Assembly: GCA_023229175.1 (NCBI GenBank)
Contig: JALNZV010000003.1
Location: forward strand, 1 to 64,000
Source: Tissierellaceae bacterium
GTDB lineage: Bacteria; Bacillota; Clostridia; Tissierellales; Tissierellaceae
Direction of reading: 5' to 3'
DNA: 64,000 nucleotides
Shown one piece after another: positions 7,426 to 16,875 of this stretch (positions within the stretch are counted from its first letter, which is position 1; each line of letters begins with the position of its first letter). A model generated the notes under the pieces. That model was not told where the DNA came from. It saw nothing but the letters and a program-made list of their open reading frames with translations, and did no database searches. A program made the translations under genes and the position numbers.

Positions 7426-8304
7426 TTATATGTCTAATGGGGGTAAAGATTTACTTAATCTTAGAAAATCTTCTACTCTTAAATTTTCTGCTCTGACTTT
7501 TGGGTCGATATTTGCTGCTTCTAGGGAGCTCTTAATGATTTCCTTATCTATGTCAAAGCCATAGCTAGATAGGGAATTCAGGATGGTCTTTCTCCTTTTG
7601 GAAAAGCTCGCCCTCACTATTTTAAAAAACTGTTTCCTGTCGACATCAGGTAAATCCTTTCTTAAGTTTAACTTTATTAGGGCCGAATCTATTTTGGGCT
7701 CTGGCATAAATACTGTTTTGGGTATCTTCAGCAGGATTTCAGGCAGACTATAAAAATTGACAAATACGGATAGGGAACCGTATTCCTTGCCCCCTGCCTT
7801 GGCGGCCATTCTTTCTGCCACTTCTTTTTGTACCATGACTACTATGGTCTCCAGCCTTAGATTATCCTCTATTAACCTAGCAATAATGGGGGTTGTCACA
7901 TAATAGGGCAGGTTGGCTACGACCTTTACTGGCCCTCCTCCCAGTTTTTCGTCGATTATCTTGTCCAAATCGACCTTTAATATATCCCCCTGGATTATTT
8001 CCACATTTTCATACTTGCCTAGGGTCCTTTCCAGTATGGGCAACAAGTTCCTATCTAGTTCCACTGCCAAAACCTTCTTGGCCCTCAGGGCCAATTCTTC
8101 TGTCAATGTGCCTATTCCCGGCCCGATTTCAAGTACATGGTCCTCCTTGCCGACATTAGCTGCCTCCACAATCTTCCTTACTATATTTCCATCTATGAGG
8201 AAATTTTGCCCTAGGCTCTTTGAAAACTTAAAGCCATAGCTTCTCATGATTTCTTTTATATATGTTGGAGAATAAAGCCTCCTATCTTCCATCTTCTTTT
8301 TCAA
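7426..8304 (-). CDS. rsmA: 16S rRNA dimethyladenosine transferase
   Basis: 292 residues, the RsmA/KsgA enzyme that dimethylates A1518 and A1519 of 16S rRNA using SAM during late 30S assembly. Visible motifs are SKSLGQNFLID at the start, the SAM-binding loop LEIGPGIGTLTEEL, the catalytic NLPYY motif (VVANLPYYVTTPI), and the C-terminal KRRKTILNSL helix. The start is uncertain: TTG at 8304 or ATG at 8292 (MEDRRLYSP); the latter has more conventional spacing. It overlaps the end of rnmV, following the metG-tatD-rnmV-rsmA order known from Bacillus. Confidence 0.95.
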   Translation of the reverse strand: MKKKMEDRRLYSPTYIKEIMRSYGFKFSKSLGQNFLIDGNIVRKIVEAANVGKEDHVLEIGPGIGTLTEELALRAKKVLAVELDRNLLPILERTLGKYENVEIIQGDILKVDLDKIIDEKLGGGPVKVVANLPYYVTTPIIARLIEDNLRLETIVVMVQKEVAERMAAKAGGKEYGSLSVFVNFYSLPEILLKIPKTVFMPEPKIDSALIKLNLRKDLPDVDRKQFFKIVRASFSKRRKTILNSLSSYGFDIDKEIIKSSLEAANIDPKVRAENLRVEDFLRLSKSLPPLDI

Positions 8305-8830
8305 TCCTCTCTAGGGCTAATTCAAATTCCTGCCTTCCTATACCAAAATTATTCAATCTGTTGAGGAGCTGCTTTGAATTGCTGTAGCCAATGCCTAGAG
8401 TCTCTCCCAGGCTCTCTCTTTTTTCCCTGGAATTGGGTCCTCCCGATAGTCCCCTATCTATTAGGTCCTTTTTTGTAAATTCCTTACTTCTGTCCACATG
8501 GCTTGGCCTAGCCTTCTCTATTGCCCTTATTATATCATCTTTTGCCGCATTTTCCACCCCTATGTCCCCTTTTCTCAGGGCCTTTCCCTGGGGTAAAAAG
8601 GCGTGCTTGCAATTCTTTAAGTGTTTTGCCAAATCTCTCCGTATTTGTTCTCCTGCATAGTCCGGGTCGGTCAGGATTATGATTCCCCTTTTTTCCCCTA
8701 TCTTTTGCAGGGTTCTAATAAATTCTCTACTGTAGGCAAAGCCTCCTGTAGCGATGACCTCAGCATCTACGGCTGCCTTGACTGCAGTGATGTCGTCTTT
8801 TCCTTCTACTACTATTACTTCCCTTATCAA
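8282..8830 (-). CDS. rnmV: Ribonuclease M5
   Basis: A Toprim-domain nuclease that matures the 5S rRNA ends together with ribosomal protein L18. The Toprim motifs are visible: VIVVEGKDD (catalytic Glu) near the N-terminus and ILTDPDYAGEQIRRDL (DxD). The C-terminal RNase M5 domain contains LSGGPNSREKRESLGE and IGYSNSKQLLNRLNNFGI. The frame is open to a TTG at 8857, but GGGG eight bases before the TTG at 8830 favours a start giving 182 residues (MIREVIVVEGK), the usual family length. With that start it sits 13 bases after tatD and overlaps rsmA by about 23 bases. Confidence 0.93.
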   Translation of the reverse strand: MIREVIVVEGKDDITAVKAAVDAEVIATGGFAYSREFIRTLQKIGEKRGIIILTDPDYAGEQIRRDLAKHLKNCKHAFLPQGKALRKGDIGVENAAKDDIIRAIEKARPSHVDRSKEFTKKDLIDRGLSGGPNSREKRESLGETLGIGYSNSKQLLNRLNNFGIGRQEFELALERIEKEDGR

Positions 8831-8843
8831 CTTACCAACCCCT

Positions 8844-9614
8844 TTAGATAATCCCAAATAAGTCCTTGGTGTTTTTATTTGTAGCCTTGGCTAATTCTTC
8901 GTAGGATATATCTCTCAGGTCTGCTATGGTCCCTGCCACGTATTTTACGAAGATCGGTTCATTTCGCTTGCCCCTATAGGGCTCCGGTGTCAGGTAGGGG
9001 CTGTCAGTCTCCACTAGAAGCCTGTCTAAGGGCACTGTTTGCGCTACCTCCCTAAGAACCCTGGCATTTTTAAAGGTTACAGGGCCTGCTAGGGAAATAT
9101 AAAAACCCAGCTTGACATACTCCACTGCCATTTCAGCACTACCCGAATAGCAGTGGAGTACACCCCTTAGTTTCCCATCTTCTGCAGCTTCCTTTAGTAT
9201 ATCAAAGGTTTCCTGCTGGGCATCCCTAGAGTGAATGACCACAGGTAAATCTACTTCTTTTGCCAGCTTGAGCTGCTCTTTGAACCATTTTCTCTGCAGG
9301 TCCCTGGGAGAGTTGTCATAGTAAAAATCCAGTCCAATCTCCCCTATGGCCACCACCTTGTCCCTCTTGGCAAATGACCTCATTATCTCCATGGTAGATT
9401 GGTCTGCCTCCTTGGCAGAGTGGGGGTGAACACCAACGGCGGCATAGATGTTGGGGTAGTTCTCTGCAAGGGAAACCGAGGCAATACTTGTTTGCAGGTC
9501 GGCCCCAATATTTATTACCAGCTCTATGCCATTTGACTCTAAACTCCTAATCAGTAGTTCCCTATCTCCATCAAATCTCTTGTCGTCTAAGTGTGCGTGA
9601 CTATCTATTAACAT
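8844..9614 (-). CDS. tatD: TatD-family metal-dependent DNase/hydrolase
   Basis: 256 residues of TIM-barrel metallohydrolase. Metal ligands are clear: DSHAHLD at the N-terminus, GEIGLDFYYD, PVVIHSRDA, GVLHCYSG and the closing ETDSPYLTP. The family shows 3'-5' exonuclease and DNase activity; its in vivo role in Firmicutes is not settled. The start ATG follows AGGAGG. It lies between metG and rnmV in a tight cluster, as in B. subtilis (yabD). Confidence 0.95.
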   Translation of the reverse strand: MLIDSHAHLDDKRFDGDRELLIRSLESNGIELVINIGADLQTSIASVSLAENYPNIYAAVGVHPHSAKEADQSTMEIMRSFAKRDKVVAIGEIGLDFYYDNSPRDLQRKWFKEQLKLAKEVDLPVVIHSRDAQQETFDILKEAAEDGKLRGVLHCYSGSAEMAVEYVKLGFYISLAGPVTFKNARVLREVAQTVPLDRLLVETDSPYLTPEPYRGKRNEPIFVKYVAGTIADLRDISYEELAKATNKNTKDLFGII

Positions 9615-9631
9615 ATGCTCCTCCTATTTCA

Positions 9632-11593
9632 CTAGGATATGCTGGCTCCTGATTCTATGTCTTCCATGGTAGTCAAGAGTGAAAGATTGCCTTCCTTGTC
9701 CTCTGCTGCCAGCAACATCCCATTGGATTCTATTCCCCTTAATTTAGCAGGCTTTAAATTGGCAACTACTATGATCTTTTTGCCTATTATATCTTCTGGA
9801 GAATAGTATTCTTTTATACCCGATACTATTTGTCTTTCTTCATCGCCTATCTTTAATTTCAACACATATAACCTATCAGCCTTAGGGTGATTTTCGCAGG
9901 ATAAGACCTCTGCTACCTTGAATTTTATCTTTGCAAAATCCTCTATGCTTATTTCCTCGTCTTTGTGGTCCTGAACAACTTTTTCCTCTTCCACTTTACT
10001 TCCTCCCTTTTTTAGGCTTCTACTGTCGATTAGCTTTTGATTGGCCTCGTCTAACAGTTTAAGTTCTTTCTCAATTTCCAGTCTAGGAAATATTATATTT
10101 CCCCTACTTACCCTTGTGGCTTCTTCTATTTTTCCCCAGCTCTTTGCATGGTCCCATAGGGCCTCATTTGACAGGCCAAGCTGCCTTCTCATCTCGGCTG
10201 AGGTCTTTTCCATGAAGGGCTTGATGAGTATGGATATAATCCTAAGGCTTTCTGACAGATTGTATAGGACTGTATCCAGCCTATCCTGCCTGCCTTCACG
10301 TGCCAGTATCCATGGGGCTGTCTCGTCTATATATTTATTGGTCCTTCTAATAAACTTCCATATTTCCTCAAGGGCTGATGAGAAGTTTAATTTGTCCATA
10401 TAGTCCTCTACCTTGTCAGCTACTCCTACCCCCATTTCCTTTAGGGAACTATCAAGTTCTTCCTCTTCCCCTGCCTGGGGGATTATGGACTCATTATATT
10501 TTTCAACCATGCTTATGGTCCTGCTGACAAGATTGCCTAGGTCATTGGCCAGATCCGAATTCAATCTCTGTAGGAACTTTTCCCTGTGGAAGGAGCCATC
10601 CTGTCCAAAGGAGAACTCCCTTAAAAGAAAGTATTTAAAGGCATCTATGCCATAGAGTTCAATAATGGGCTCAGGATATATGACATTGCCCTTTGACTTG
10701 GACATCTTGTCGTCCTCAAACAGTATCCAGCCGTGACCAAATACCTTCTTAGGTGGCTCTAAGTCCATGGCCATCAAAAGGGCCGGCCAAATTATGGTGT
10801 GGAACCTGACTATTTCCTTACCTACCAGATGAATGTCCGCAGGCCAAAATTCCTTGAAATTCTTGTCATCCTGACTGCCGTAGCCTAGGGCTGTAATATA
10901 GCAGGATAGGGCATCTATCCATACATAGACCACATGCCCTGGATCAAAGGGTACCTCTATTCCCCAGTCAAAGCTGCTTCTGGATACACACAGGTCTTCC
11001 AGTCCATCCTTGAGAAAGTTATTTATCATTTCATTTTTCCTAGATAGTGGCTGAATGAAGTCTGGGTTTTTCTCGTAATAGTCTAGGAGCTTATCCCTGT
11101 ATTCTGACAGCTTGAAGAAGTAGGCTTCTTCCTTTGCCAAATGTACCTCCCTGCCACAGTCTGGGCACTTTCCATCTAGCAGTTGGGATTCCGACCAAAA
11201 AGCCTCACAGGGTGTGCAGTAATGACCCTCATACTTGGACTTATATATTTCCCCTTTTTCATACAATTTTGTAAATATGTCCTGGATTACTTTGACGTGA
11301 TAGTCATCTGTGGTCCTTATGAAGGTATCGTAGTCGATTTCCAAGAGCTTCCATAGTTTTTTAATATCTGCCACTATCTTATCTACATAGGCCTTGGGGC
11401 TAAGTCCGTTTTCCTTGGCCTTTTCCTGGATTTTTTGGCCGTGTTCGTCGGAACCAGTTACAAAGTAGACGTCGTAACCCTGGGTTTTTTTAAACTTCTT
11501 TATCACATCTGCAGCTACTGTCGTATAGGTATGGCCTATGTGCAGATTGTCAGATGGATAATATATTGGCGTAGTTAAATAAAACTTCTTCAT
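9632..11593 (-). CDS. metG: Methionyl-tRNA synthetase
   Basis: 653 residues. Class I signature LHIGHTYT (HIGH) at about 18-25 and KMSKSKG near 300; a zinc knuckle with CTPC and CPDC pairs between about 125 and 150; an anticodon-binding helical domain (about 380-510); and a C-terminal Trbp111-type tRNA-binding OB-fold (FKVAEVLSCENHPKADRLYVL, about 555-653), which gives dimerisation. It charges tRNA-Met. Regulation is by the T-box leader immediately upstream, whose specifier triplet reads ATG, matching Met. First gene of the metG-tatD-rnmV-rsmA cluster. Confidence 0.97.
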   Translation of the reverse strand: MKKFYLTTPIYYPSDNLHIGHTYTTVAADVIKKFKKTQGYDVYFVTGSDEHGQKIQEKAKENGLSPKAYVDKIVADIKKLWKLLEIDYDTFIRTTDDYHVKVIQDIFTKLYEKGEIYKSKYEGHYCTPCEAFWSESQLLDGKCPDCGREVHLAKEEAYFFKLSEYRDKLLDYYEKNPDFIQPLSRKNEMINNFLKDGLEDLCVSRSSFDWGIEVPFDPGHVVYVWIDALSCYITALGYGSQDDKNFKEFWPADIHLVGKEIVRFHTIIWPALLMAMDLEPPKKVFGHGWILFEDDKMSKSKGNVIYPEPIIELYGIDAFKYFLLREFSFGQDGSFHREKFLQRLNSDLANDLGNLVSRTISMVEKYNESIIPQAGEEEELDSSLKEMGVGVADKVEDYMDKLNFSSALEEIWKFIRRTNKYIDETAPWILAREGRQDRLDTVLYNLSESLRIISILIKPFMEKTSAEMRRQLGLSNEALWDHAKSWGKIEEATRVSRGNIIFPRLEIEKELKLLDEANQKLIDSRSLKKGGSKVEEEKVVQDHKDEEISIEDFAKIKFKVAEVLSCENHPKADRLYVLKLKIGDEERQIVSGIKEYYSPEDIIGKKIIVVANLKPAKLRGIESNGMLLAAEDKEGNLSLLTTMEDIESGASIS

Positions 11594-11621
11594 CCTTCTC
11601 CTCCTTGTCTAATTTACATAA

Positions 11622-11890
11622 GATAAGCCCCCATCTCCATAGAGACGAAGGCTTTAGCTCGCGGTACCACTCTAATTTATCCAAATCTCGCAATTTGAAT
11701 CTCAATAGGTTAAAAACCTTGTAGTGTAACGGCTACACCCGTCATGGCCTAAAATATTCGGCCACAAGACTCCAGGGCCATGTTCAGCATGTTCTCGACC
11801 GCTGATTTCCACCAGCTCAGCTCTCTATAGGCCAATCCCACACCTACTCTTCCCTTCAATGCCTGTCACCTGATAATATCTTTTCTTATT
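11622..11890 (-). promoter_or_regulatory. T-box riboswitch of metG (specifier ATG)
   Basis: The T-box sequence GTGGTACCGCG lies at 11670-11660 on the minus strand. Upstream is a long Stem I region with AGAGAGCTGAGC. The specifier region reads GAACATGGCCC, and aligning it with the argF leader puts the triplet ATG at 11781-11779. Downstream, a hairpin formed by GCCTTCGTCTC and GAGATGGGGGC (about 11653-11627) is the competing terminator, though its U tract is weak. Uncharged tRNA-Met would favour antitermination. Confidence 0.93.
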
Positions 11891-11955
11891 TAATATAAAA
11901 TTATACCTTAAGAGCCCTATTTAGTCAAGATTTTCATATCTTTCTATAGCCTAGG

Positions 11956-14121
11956 CTATATTTTAAATCTTGAAATTAGCTTGTTTAGTTCCTCTGATAA
12001 TTTAGACAGCTCCTGACTTGCCCTGGCAACCTCTTGGATTGATGCGGCCTGTTCCTCTGACGTAGCAGATACTTCCTCTGCGGCGGCTGCATTTTCCTCC
12101 CCTATGGCAGATAGGTTCTGTATCATATCTACAAGGCTATCCTTATTATCTCCGGTACTTTGCCCTAGGAGCCTTAGTTGGTCGCTTCCAGCTATTATTG
12201 TCTTAATGGCCTGGGCAATGCCATTGAACTTTTCCTCTGTATCATAGCTACTGGCATTTTGATTTTCTATGGCATCTACCAGTATTTTTGTACTCTCAAC
12301 GGTTTCTCCCGACTTTTCAAGCAATTCCCTTATTATATTGTCGATTTCATTTGTAAAACTACTAGATTCCTCAGCCAGCTTGCGAATCTCCTCGGCTACA
12401 ACAGAAAAACCCCTGCCTGCCTCCCCAGCCCTAGCCGCTTCTATGGCAGCATTCAGTGCTAGTAGGCTGGTTTGTTCAGCTATACTATTTATCATTTTGC
12501 TGGACTTGGCTATTTCCTTAACGCTTTCGTCTGTGGAAACTATCCCCTGCTCGATTGTTTCAACAGCTTGACTGCTGCTGGCTGCATTTTGGATTAGATC
12601 ATCTACTGACTTGTTCCCTTGTTCAGCTAAGGAATTCACTTCCTCAGAAAAGCTCCTTAACTTTTCAATATGCCTGATGGTTTCTTCTATTATCTTGTCA
12701 ATCTGGCTAGTCATCACAGAGCCTCTTTCTATTTCGCCAGCTTGTTCACTTGTACTCCTAGCTACTTCATCAAGAGTTTTCGCCACTTCTTCTGAGCCCA
12801 TGGCTACTTCTCCCGCTGCATTAGATAGACTAATTGATGACTGGTTTAGGTCGCCAGATACCGACATTATATTTTCCAATATGTCCTTCAAATTAGCACT
12901 TAAAATCCTAAAGTCCCTAGCCAGATCTCCTAGCTCATCTTTTCTACTTAAGTGCTTTTCTTCTATTTCAATATTTATGTCCAGATCTGCTAATTTCCTT
13001 GTCATGGCCGATGCAAAAATAATTGGACTGGTGGCATATTTTGATATCCACCATATAATCGCTGCCAGAATTATGGTTCCAACCAGTACAACTACTAGTA
13101 CCATTTTCATGGCCTGATTTGCCTCTTTATACATTTCATTTTCCATGACTACGGTACCCAGGGCCCAGGGTGTGTCCGTTTCTCCGATGAAGATTGGCAC
13201 TGTCGCCTTAAAGGCATCTTGCTTCTCTACAATTGAATATGAAAAGCCACTATAGGCCAGGCCCTCTTCTATGGATTCCCTGTTCTTTCTAATTTCTTCC
13301 TCTGTTCCCTGCTGCAGTTCTCCAGCTATATCTCCCACTCGGCTTATTTCCTTGTGGGCCACCACTAGCCCCTTGTTGGAAAAAATCCTTCCAAAGCCAG
13401 TGTCGTATAGGTGGATTTGGGAAATAATCTTCTGTATCTCATCTGTGACTATATCTATTCCCACTACTCCTACAGCCTTGTTCCCATCTATTACTGGAAC
13501 CCCTAGTCGAATTAGGAGCAGCCTACTCTCTTGGTCAATTATTTCCGGTTCCATTATGACCTGTTTTCCTTCCCTTATGGGAATCAAGTAATAGTCCCCT
13601 CTGCCTTCCTCATTGTAGCCCTCTAGGATTTCAAACCCTATCTGTTCCCCACTGCGGTACAAGTAGGGGAGAAATCTTCCACTGGCATCGTGGTATTGGG
13701 TATTTTTATAGCTAGTGTCGTCGCCGTCAAAGGCATTTTCTTCCCAAGCCGTCCAAATTCCATGATACTCAGGATGCTGGTCCAAGTAGTGTTTAATTAG
13801 GTCTATGACCTCCATCCGATCCGCTTCTCCGCCCTCTCTTATGCTTTCAAGAGTATTTCCTATGTTTTTTGCTGTAAAGATGGCATTGTTGAAAATTTCT
13901 GCAACCTTATAAGAGTTTTCCCTGGCAATTGATTCAGTAAGTTCAATCGCCTGTTTCTTTGCCAAGGCCCTTGATTCCATCAATATAACTCCTGAAGTAG
14001 CCATAAATACAAGAATAATTAAGAGCAGGGTACTTATCAATATCTTGACCTGAAGTTTTATACTAATCACCCCTTTTGAAATGGTTTCACTTTTGTATCT
14101 TATTGCTACAGTATATAGCAT
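11956..14121 (-). CDS. Methyl-accepting chemotaxis protein with dCache sensor domain
   Basis: About 700 residues. An N-terminal membrane helix (VKILISTLLLIILVFMATSG) is followed by a large extracellular domain (about 55-345) of double-Cache type, with HPEYHGIWTAWEENAFDG and VVGIDIVTDEIQKI. A second membrane helix (MVLVVVLVGTIILAAIIWWI), HAMP, and a signalling hairpin with the tip EQTSLLALNAAIEAARAGEAG follow. dCache domains usually bind amino acids or other small organics, which would fit an amino-acid fermenter; the ligand cannot be read from sequence. The true start is uncertain: the frame reaches ATG 14121, but a GGGGTG site lies near 14075 (VISIKLQVK). It is a single gene with no partners beside it. 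Confidence 0.93.
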   Translation of the reverse strand: MLYTVAIRYKSETISKGVISIKLQVKILISTLLLIILVFMATSGVILMESRALAKKQAIELTESIARENSYKVAEIFNNAIFTAKNIGNTLESIREGGEADRMEVIDLIKHYLDQHPEYHGIWTAWEENAFDGDDTSYKNTQYHDASGRFLPYLYRSGEQIGFEILEGYNEEGRGDYYLIPIREGKQVIMEPEIIDQESRLLLIRLGVPVIDGNKAVGVVGIDIVTDEIQKIISQIHLYDTGFGRIFSNKGLVVAHKEISRVGDIAGELQQGTEEEIRKNRESIEEGLAYSGFSYSIVEKQDAFKATVPIFIGETDTPWALGTVVMENEMYKEANQAMKMVLVVVLVGTIILAAIIWWISKYATSPIIFASAMTRKLADLDINIEIEEKHLSRKDELGDLARDFRILSANLKDILENIMSVSGDLNQSSISLSNAAGEVAMGSEEVAKTLDEVARSTSEQAGEIERGSVMTSQIDKIIEETIRHIEKLRSFSEEVNSLAEQGNKSVDDLIQNAASSSQAVETIEQGIVSTDESVKEIAKSSKMINSIAEQTSLLALNAAIEAARAGEAGRGFSVVAEEIRKLAEESSSFTNEIDNIIRELLEKSGETVESTKILVDAIENQNASSYDTEEKFNGIAQAIKTIIAGSDQLRLLGQSTGDNKDSLVDMIQNLSAIGEENAAAAEEVSATSEEQAASIQEVARASQELSKLSEELNKLISRFKI

Positions 14122-14170
14122 TAGGGGCTTCTTGTAAACGGCCTTTTTTTGTTTTTTAACTCAAATTTTT

Positions 14171-14198
14171 AGGTCCGGATATGGATTCCGTGGGACCT
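14171..14198 (-). terminator. Hairpin after argF, weak terminator
   Basis: AGGTCC/GGACCT stem with an inner CGGA/TCCG pair, 15 bases after the argF stop. The downstream tail is A/T mixed rather than a clean U run, so termination is only probable. Its TTTAGGTCC...GGACCT ends resemble those of foldback element A. Confidence 0.4.
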
Positions 14199-14212
14199 GC
14201 ATGGAACCCGTC

Positions 14213-15202
14213 CTAGGCTAGACTTGCCACCATGACGGCCCTAATGGTGTAGACCCTGTTCTCAGCCTGATCGAATACTATGGAGTATTTGCTTTCAAAT
14301 ACTTCCTCACTTACTTCCATGTAGTCCAGGCCATATTTTTCATATACTTCCCTGCCTATGTCTGTTTCCCTATTGTGGAAGGCGGGCAGGCAGTGCATGA
14401 ACATGACATCCTCCTTGGCCTTTTTAATCATTTCCATATCTACAGTATAGTCTTCTAGAAGGTTAATTCTCTCCTCAAATTTATCTTCCTCTCCCATGGA
14501 CACCCATACATCTGTATAGATGAAGTCTACGTCTTTTACTCCCTGGTCTATGCTGTCAGTGACCACTATGCTGCCTCCACTTTCCCCAGCTATTTCCCTT
14601 GCCAGTTTGACTATTCTTTCCTCTGGAAAAAGTTCCTTGGGGGCCACTATTCTGACCTCCATTCCCATCTTGGCTCCACCCACCAGTAGGGAGTTTGCCA
14701 TATTGTTTCTTCCATCTCCAAGAAATGCCAGTTTTATCCCCTTGAGATAGCCCTTTTTCTCCTTGATGGTGAGGAGATCTGCCAGGACCTGAGTTGGGTG
14801 GTAGTCATCTGTCAGGGCATTCCAAACTGGAACACCCGCATATTCTCCTAGCTCCTCTATGGCTTCCTGGCTAAATCCCCTATAGGCGATGCCGTCGAAC
14901 ATTCTTCCCAGTATCCTGGCAGTATCCTTTACGGATTCCTTTTTCCCCAATTGTATCTCTTCCTTGCCCAAAAACTCTGAGTGGGCACCCTCGTCCATGG
15001 CCGATACTATAAAGGCATTTCTAGTTCTGGTTGAGGTCTTTTCAAATATAAGGGCTATATTCTTGCCCTTGAGGGACTTGTGCTTCTCCCCCATGGTTTT
15101 TTTCTTCTTTAACTCTGCCGACAGTTCCAGTAGATAATTTATTTCATCTGGGCTGAAGTCAGCTAGTTTTAAAAAGTTTTTTCCTCTCAAATTCATAATC
15201 AT
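14213..15202 (-). CDS. argF: Ornithine carbamoyltransferase
   Basis: 329 residues, the usual OTC length. Carbamoyl-phosphate site FEKTSTRTR (about 53-61), ornithine-binding region and the catalytic HCLPAFH motif near residue 270 are all present. It makes citrulline from ornithine and carbamoyl phosphate, or runs in reverse in arginine catabolism. Regulation is by an upstream T-box with an AGG (Arg) specifier, so it responds to uncharged tRNA-Arg. That pattern favours the biosynthetic role (argF) over the catabolic arcB. No carbamate kinase or arginine deiminase gene is adjacent. Confidence 0.93.
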   Translation of the reverse strand: MIMNLRGKNFLKLADFSPDEINYLLELSAELKKKKTMGEKHKSLKGKNIALIFEKTSTRTRNAFIVSAMDEGAHSEFLGKEEIQLGKKESVKDTARILGRMFDGIAYRGFSQEAIEELGEYAGVPVWNALTDDYHPTQVLADLLTIKEKKGYLKGIKLAFLGDGRNNMANSLLVGGAKMGMEVRIVAPKELFPEERIVKLAREIAGESGGSIVVTDSIDQGVKDVDFIYTDVWVSMGEEDKFEERINLLEDYTVDMEMIKKAKEDVMFMHCLPAFHNRETDIGREVYEKYGLDYMEVSEEVFESKYSIVFDQAENRVYTIRAVMVASLA

Positions 15203-15224
15203 ATTATCTCCTCCATTATTTTTT

Positions 15225-15430
15225 CATATAAAAAGGCCCCTCATCTCATCCTAAGAGACGAAGGGCTCGCGGTACCACTCTTATTGAAATAGCTAGCTAT
15301 TTCCACTCAATTACATAACGGCTTCTAACCGAAAATCTTCATGGGCCCTCTTCAATATAGCTTTGTTTGTTAGACTTTCACTCTGCTCTAACTCGCTTTT
15401 AACTCCCCTATATCTACTCTTCCAATCATT
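15225..15430 (-). promoter_or_regulatory. T-box riboswitch of argF (specifier AGG)
   Basis: T-box sequence GTGGTACCGCG at 15278-15268. The specifier region GAAGAGGGCCC aligns with GAACATGGCCC of the metG leader, so the specifier is AGG (15349-15347), an arginine codon. A terminator hairpin GCCCTTCGTCTC/GAGATGAGGGGC follows (about 15266-15230), with a CTTTTTAT tail. The leader begins within about ten bases of the stop codon of the cDPG synthase-like gene, so read-through from that gene may supply its transcription. Confidence 0.9.
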
Positions 15431-15435
15431 AGATC

Positions 15436-16749
15436 CTATTCAAATTTGTCTAGTATATCTTCAAGCCTAGGGTCTCCTATTTCTTGAAGATAGTATTCTA
15501 CCCTTACTATGGGCTTATCTGTATTTATTACCCTCCTAATATCTATGGGTGTACCGGAAATAATCAGGTCACAGTCTATTTTATTTATGGTTTCCTCCAA
15601 TTCCTTCACTTGTTGGTCTCCATAGCCCATGGCTGGCAAGATATCCGATAGGTGGCTGTACTTTTCATAGGTTTCCTTGATACTGCCCACTGCAAAGGGC
15701 CTAGGGTCTATTAGCTCTCCTGCCCCATATTTCTTGGCGGCTACTGTGCCTGCTCCGTATTTCATGCCTCCGTGGGTTAGGGTTGGTCCATCTTCTATTA
15801 CTAGGACCCTCTTGTTTCTAATGTCCTCTCCATTTTCTACGGCTATGGGGGAGGCTGCTTCTATTACAAGGGCATTGGGATTTGCCTTTTCAATGCTCTC
15901 CCTTACCAGGTCTACATCTTGCCTGTTGGCTGAATCTATCTTGTTGATTATGATTACATCTGCCATCTTGAGGTTGGTCTCTCCAGGATGGAATTTCAGT
16001 TCATGACCTGGCCTCAGTGGATCCACCAATACTATATTTAAGTCGGAATGGTAGAATGGAAAATCGTTGTTTCCGCCGTCCCATATGATTACATCTGCCT
16101 CTTTTTCCGCTTCCCTCAATATGGTCTCGTAGTCCACGCCTGAGTAGACTATGATGCCATTGTCTATATGGGGTTCGTATTCTTCCCTTTCCTCTATGGT
16201 GCACTTGTGCCTATCTAAATCCTCGTATGTGGCAAATCTTTGGGATATTTGTTCTTTTAAATCGCCATAGGGCATGGGGTGCCTGATGGCCACTACAGTC
16301 TTGCCCATATCCTTGAGAATCTTACATACCTTCCTAGTGGTTTGGCTTTTACCCACTCCCGTCCTCACTGCACAGACGGATATGACGGGCTTGCTAGATC
16401 TTATACTGGTATTTTCCGTCCCCATGAACCTAAAGTCAGCTCCAGCACTAAGTACTGTAGAGGCCTTGTGCATTACTTCCTCGTGCTCTAGGTCGCTATA
16501 GGCGAAAATTACCTGTTGAACCTTCTGCAATTTTATTAAATTCACCAGATCTTCCTCTGGATAAATTGAAATACCATCTGGGTACAGGTCCCCTGCCAAC
16601 TCCCTGGGGTATTTTCTACCGTGGATATTGGGAATTTGGCTTGCTGTAAAACCTACTACATTGTAGCTCTCATTGCCTCTAAAATAAGTATTAAATACGT
16701 GAAAATCCCTTCCTGCTGCACCCATTATGATTACATTTACTTTTTCCAT
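15436..16749 (-). CDS. Cyclic 2,3-diphosphoglycerate synthase-like GTPase family protein
   Basis: 437 residues. The N-terminus MEKVNVIIMGAAGRDFHVFN and the P-loop CAVRTGVGKSQTTRKV near residue 130 match the family annotated as cyclic 2,3-diphosphoglycerate synthase, first studied in methanogens. Further motifs are VIWDGGNNDFPF and DVIIINKIDSA (an NKxD-type nucleotide specificity motif). The bacterial members are not well characterised and the reaction here is an inference from family membership. It precedes argF on the same strand. A structured leader with a U-run lies in front of it (16773-16850), downstream of a good promoter. Confidence 0.8.
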   Translation of the reverse strand: MEKVNVIIMGAAGRDFHVFNTYFRGNESYNVVGFTASQIPNIHGRKYPRELAGDLYPDGISIYPEEDLVNLIKLQKVQQVIFAYSDLEHEEVMHKASTVLSAGADFRFMGTENTSIRSSKPVISVCAVRTGVGKSQTTRKVCKILKDMGKTVVAIRHPMPYGDLKEQISQRFATYEDLDRHKCTIEEREEYEPHIDNGIIVYSGVDYETILREAEKEADVIIWDGGNNDFPFYHSDLNIVLVDPLRPGHELKFHPGETNLKMADVIIINKIDSANRQDVDLVRESIEKANPNALVIEAASPIAVENGEDIRNKRVLVIEDGPTLTHGGMKYGAGTVAAKKYGAGELIDPRPFAVGSIKETYEKYSHLSDILPAMGYGDQQVKELEETINKIDCDLIISGTPIDIRRVINTDKPIVRVEYYLQEIGDPRLEDILDKFE

Positions 16750-16772
16750 ATGGTCATCCCTTTCAACTTGTT

Positions 16773-16850
16773 AAAAAAATGTAGCGATTAGATCTTTATT
16801 GCGTCCAGACATGGCTACTGCCATATATATCTTGACGACTCGATCGCAAA
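16773..16850 (-). promoter_or_regulatory. Structured leader ending in a U-run before the cDPG synthase-like gene
   Basis: On the minus strand: outer GCGAT (16847-16843)/ATCGC (16788-16784), middle CGTC/GACG, inner ATGGC-AGTA-GCCAT, then TTTTTTT (16779-16773). The gene starts 24 bases later. The nested pairings plus U-run look like an attenuator or riboswitch expression platform. No known riboswitch class was recognised. Confidence 0.45.
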
Positions 16851-16875
16851 TCATAGCTTAATAATAAATATAGTT

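Noticed and set aside
16811..16822. GGCTACTGCC on the plus strand, which resembles the core of the Mg2+ M-box
   Set aside because: The rest of the M-box consensus is missing, the gene downstream on that strand is a cell-wall protein, and the same bases form the inner hairpin of the minus-strand leader.
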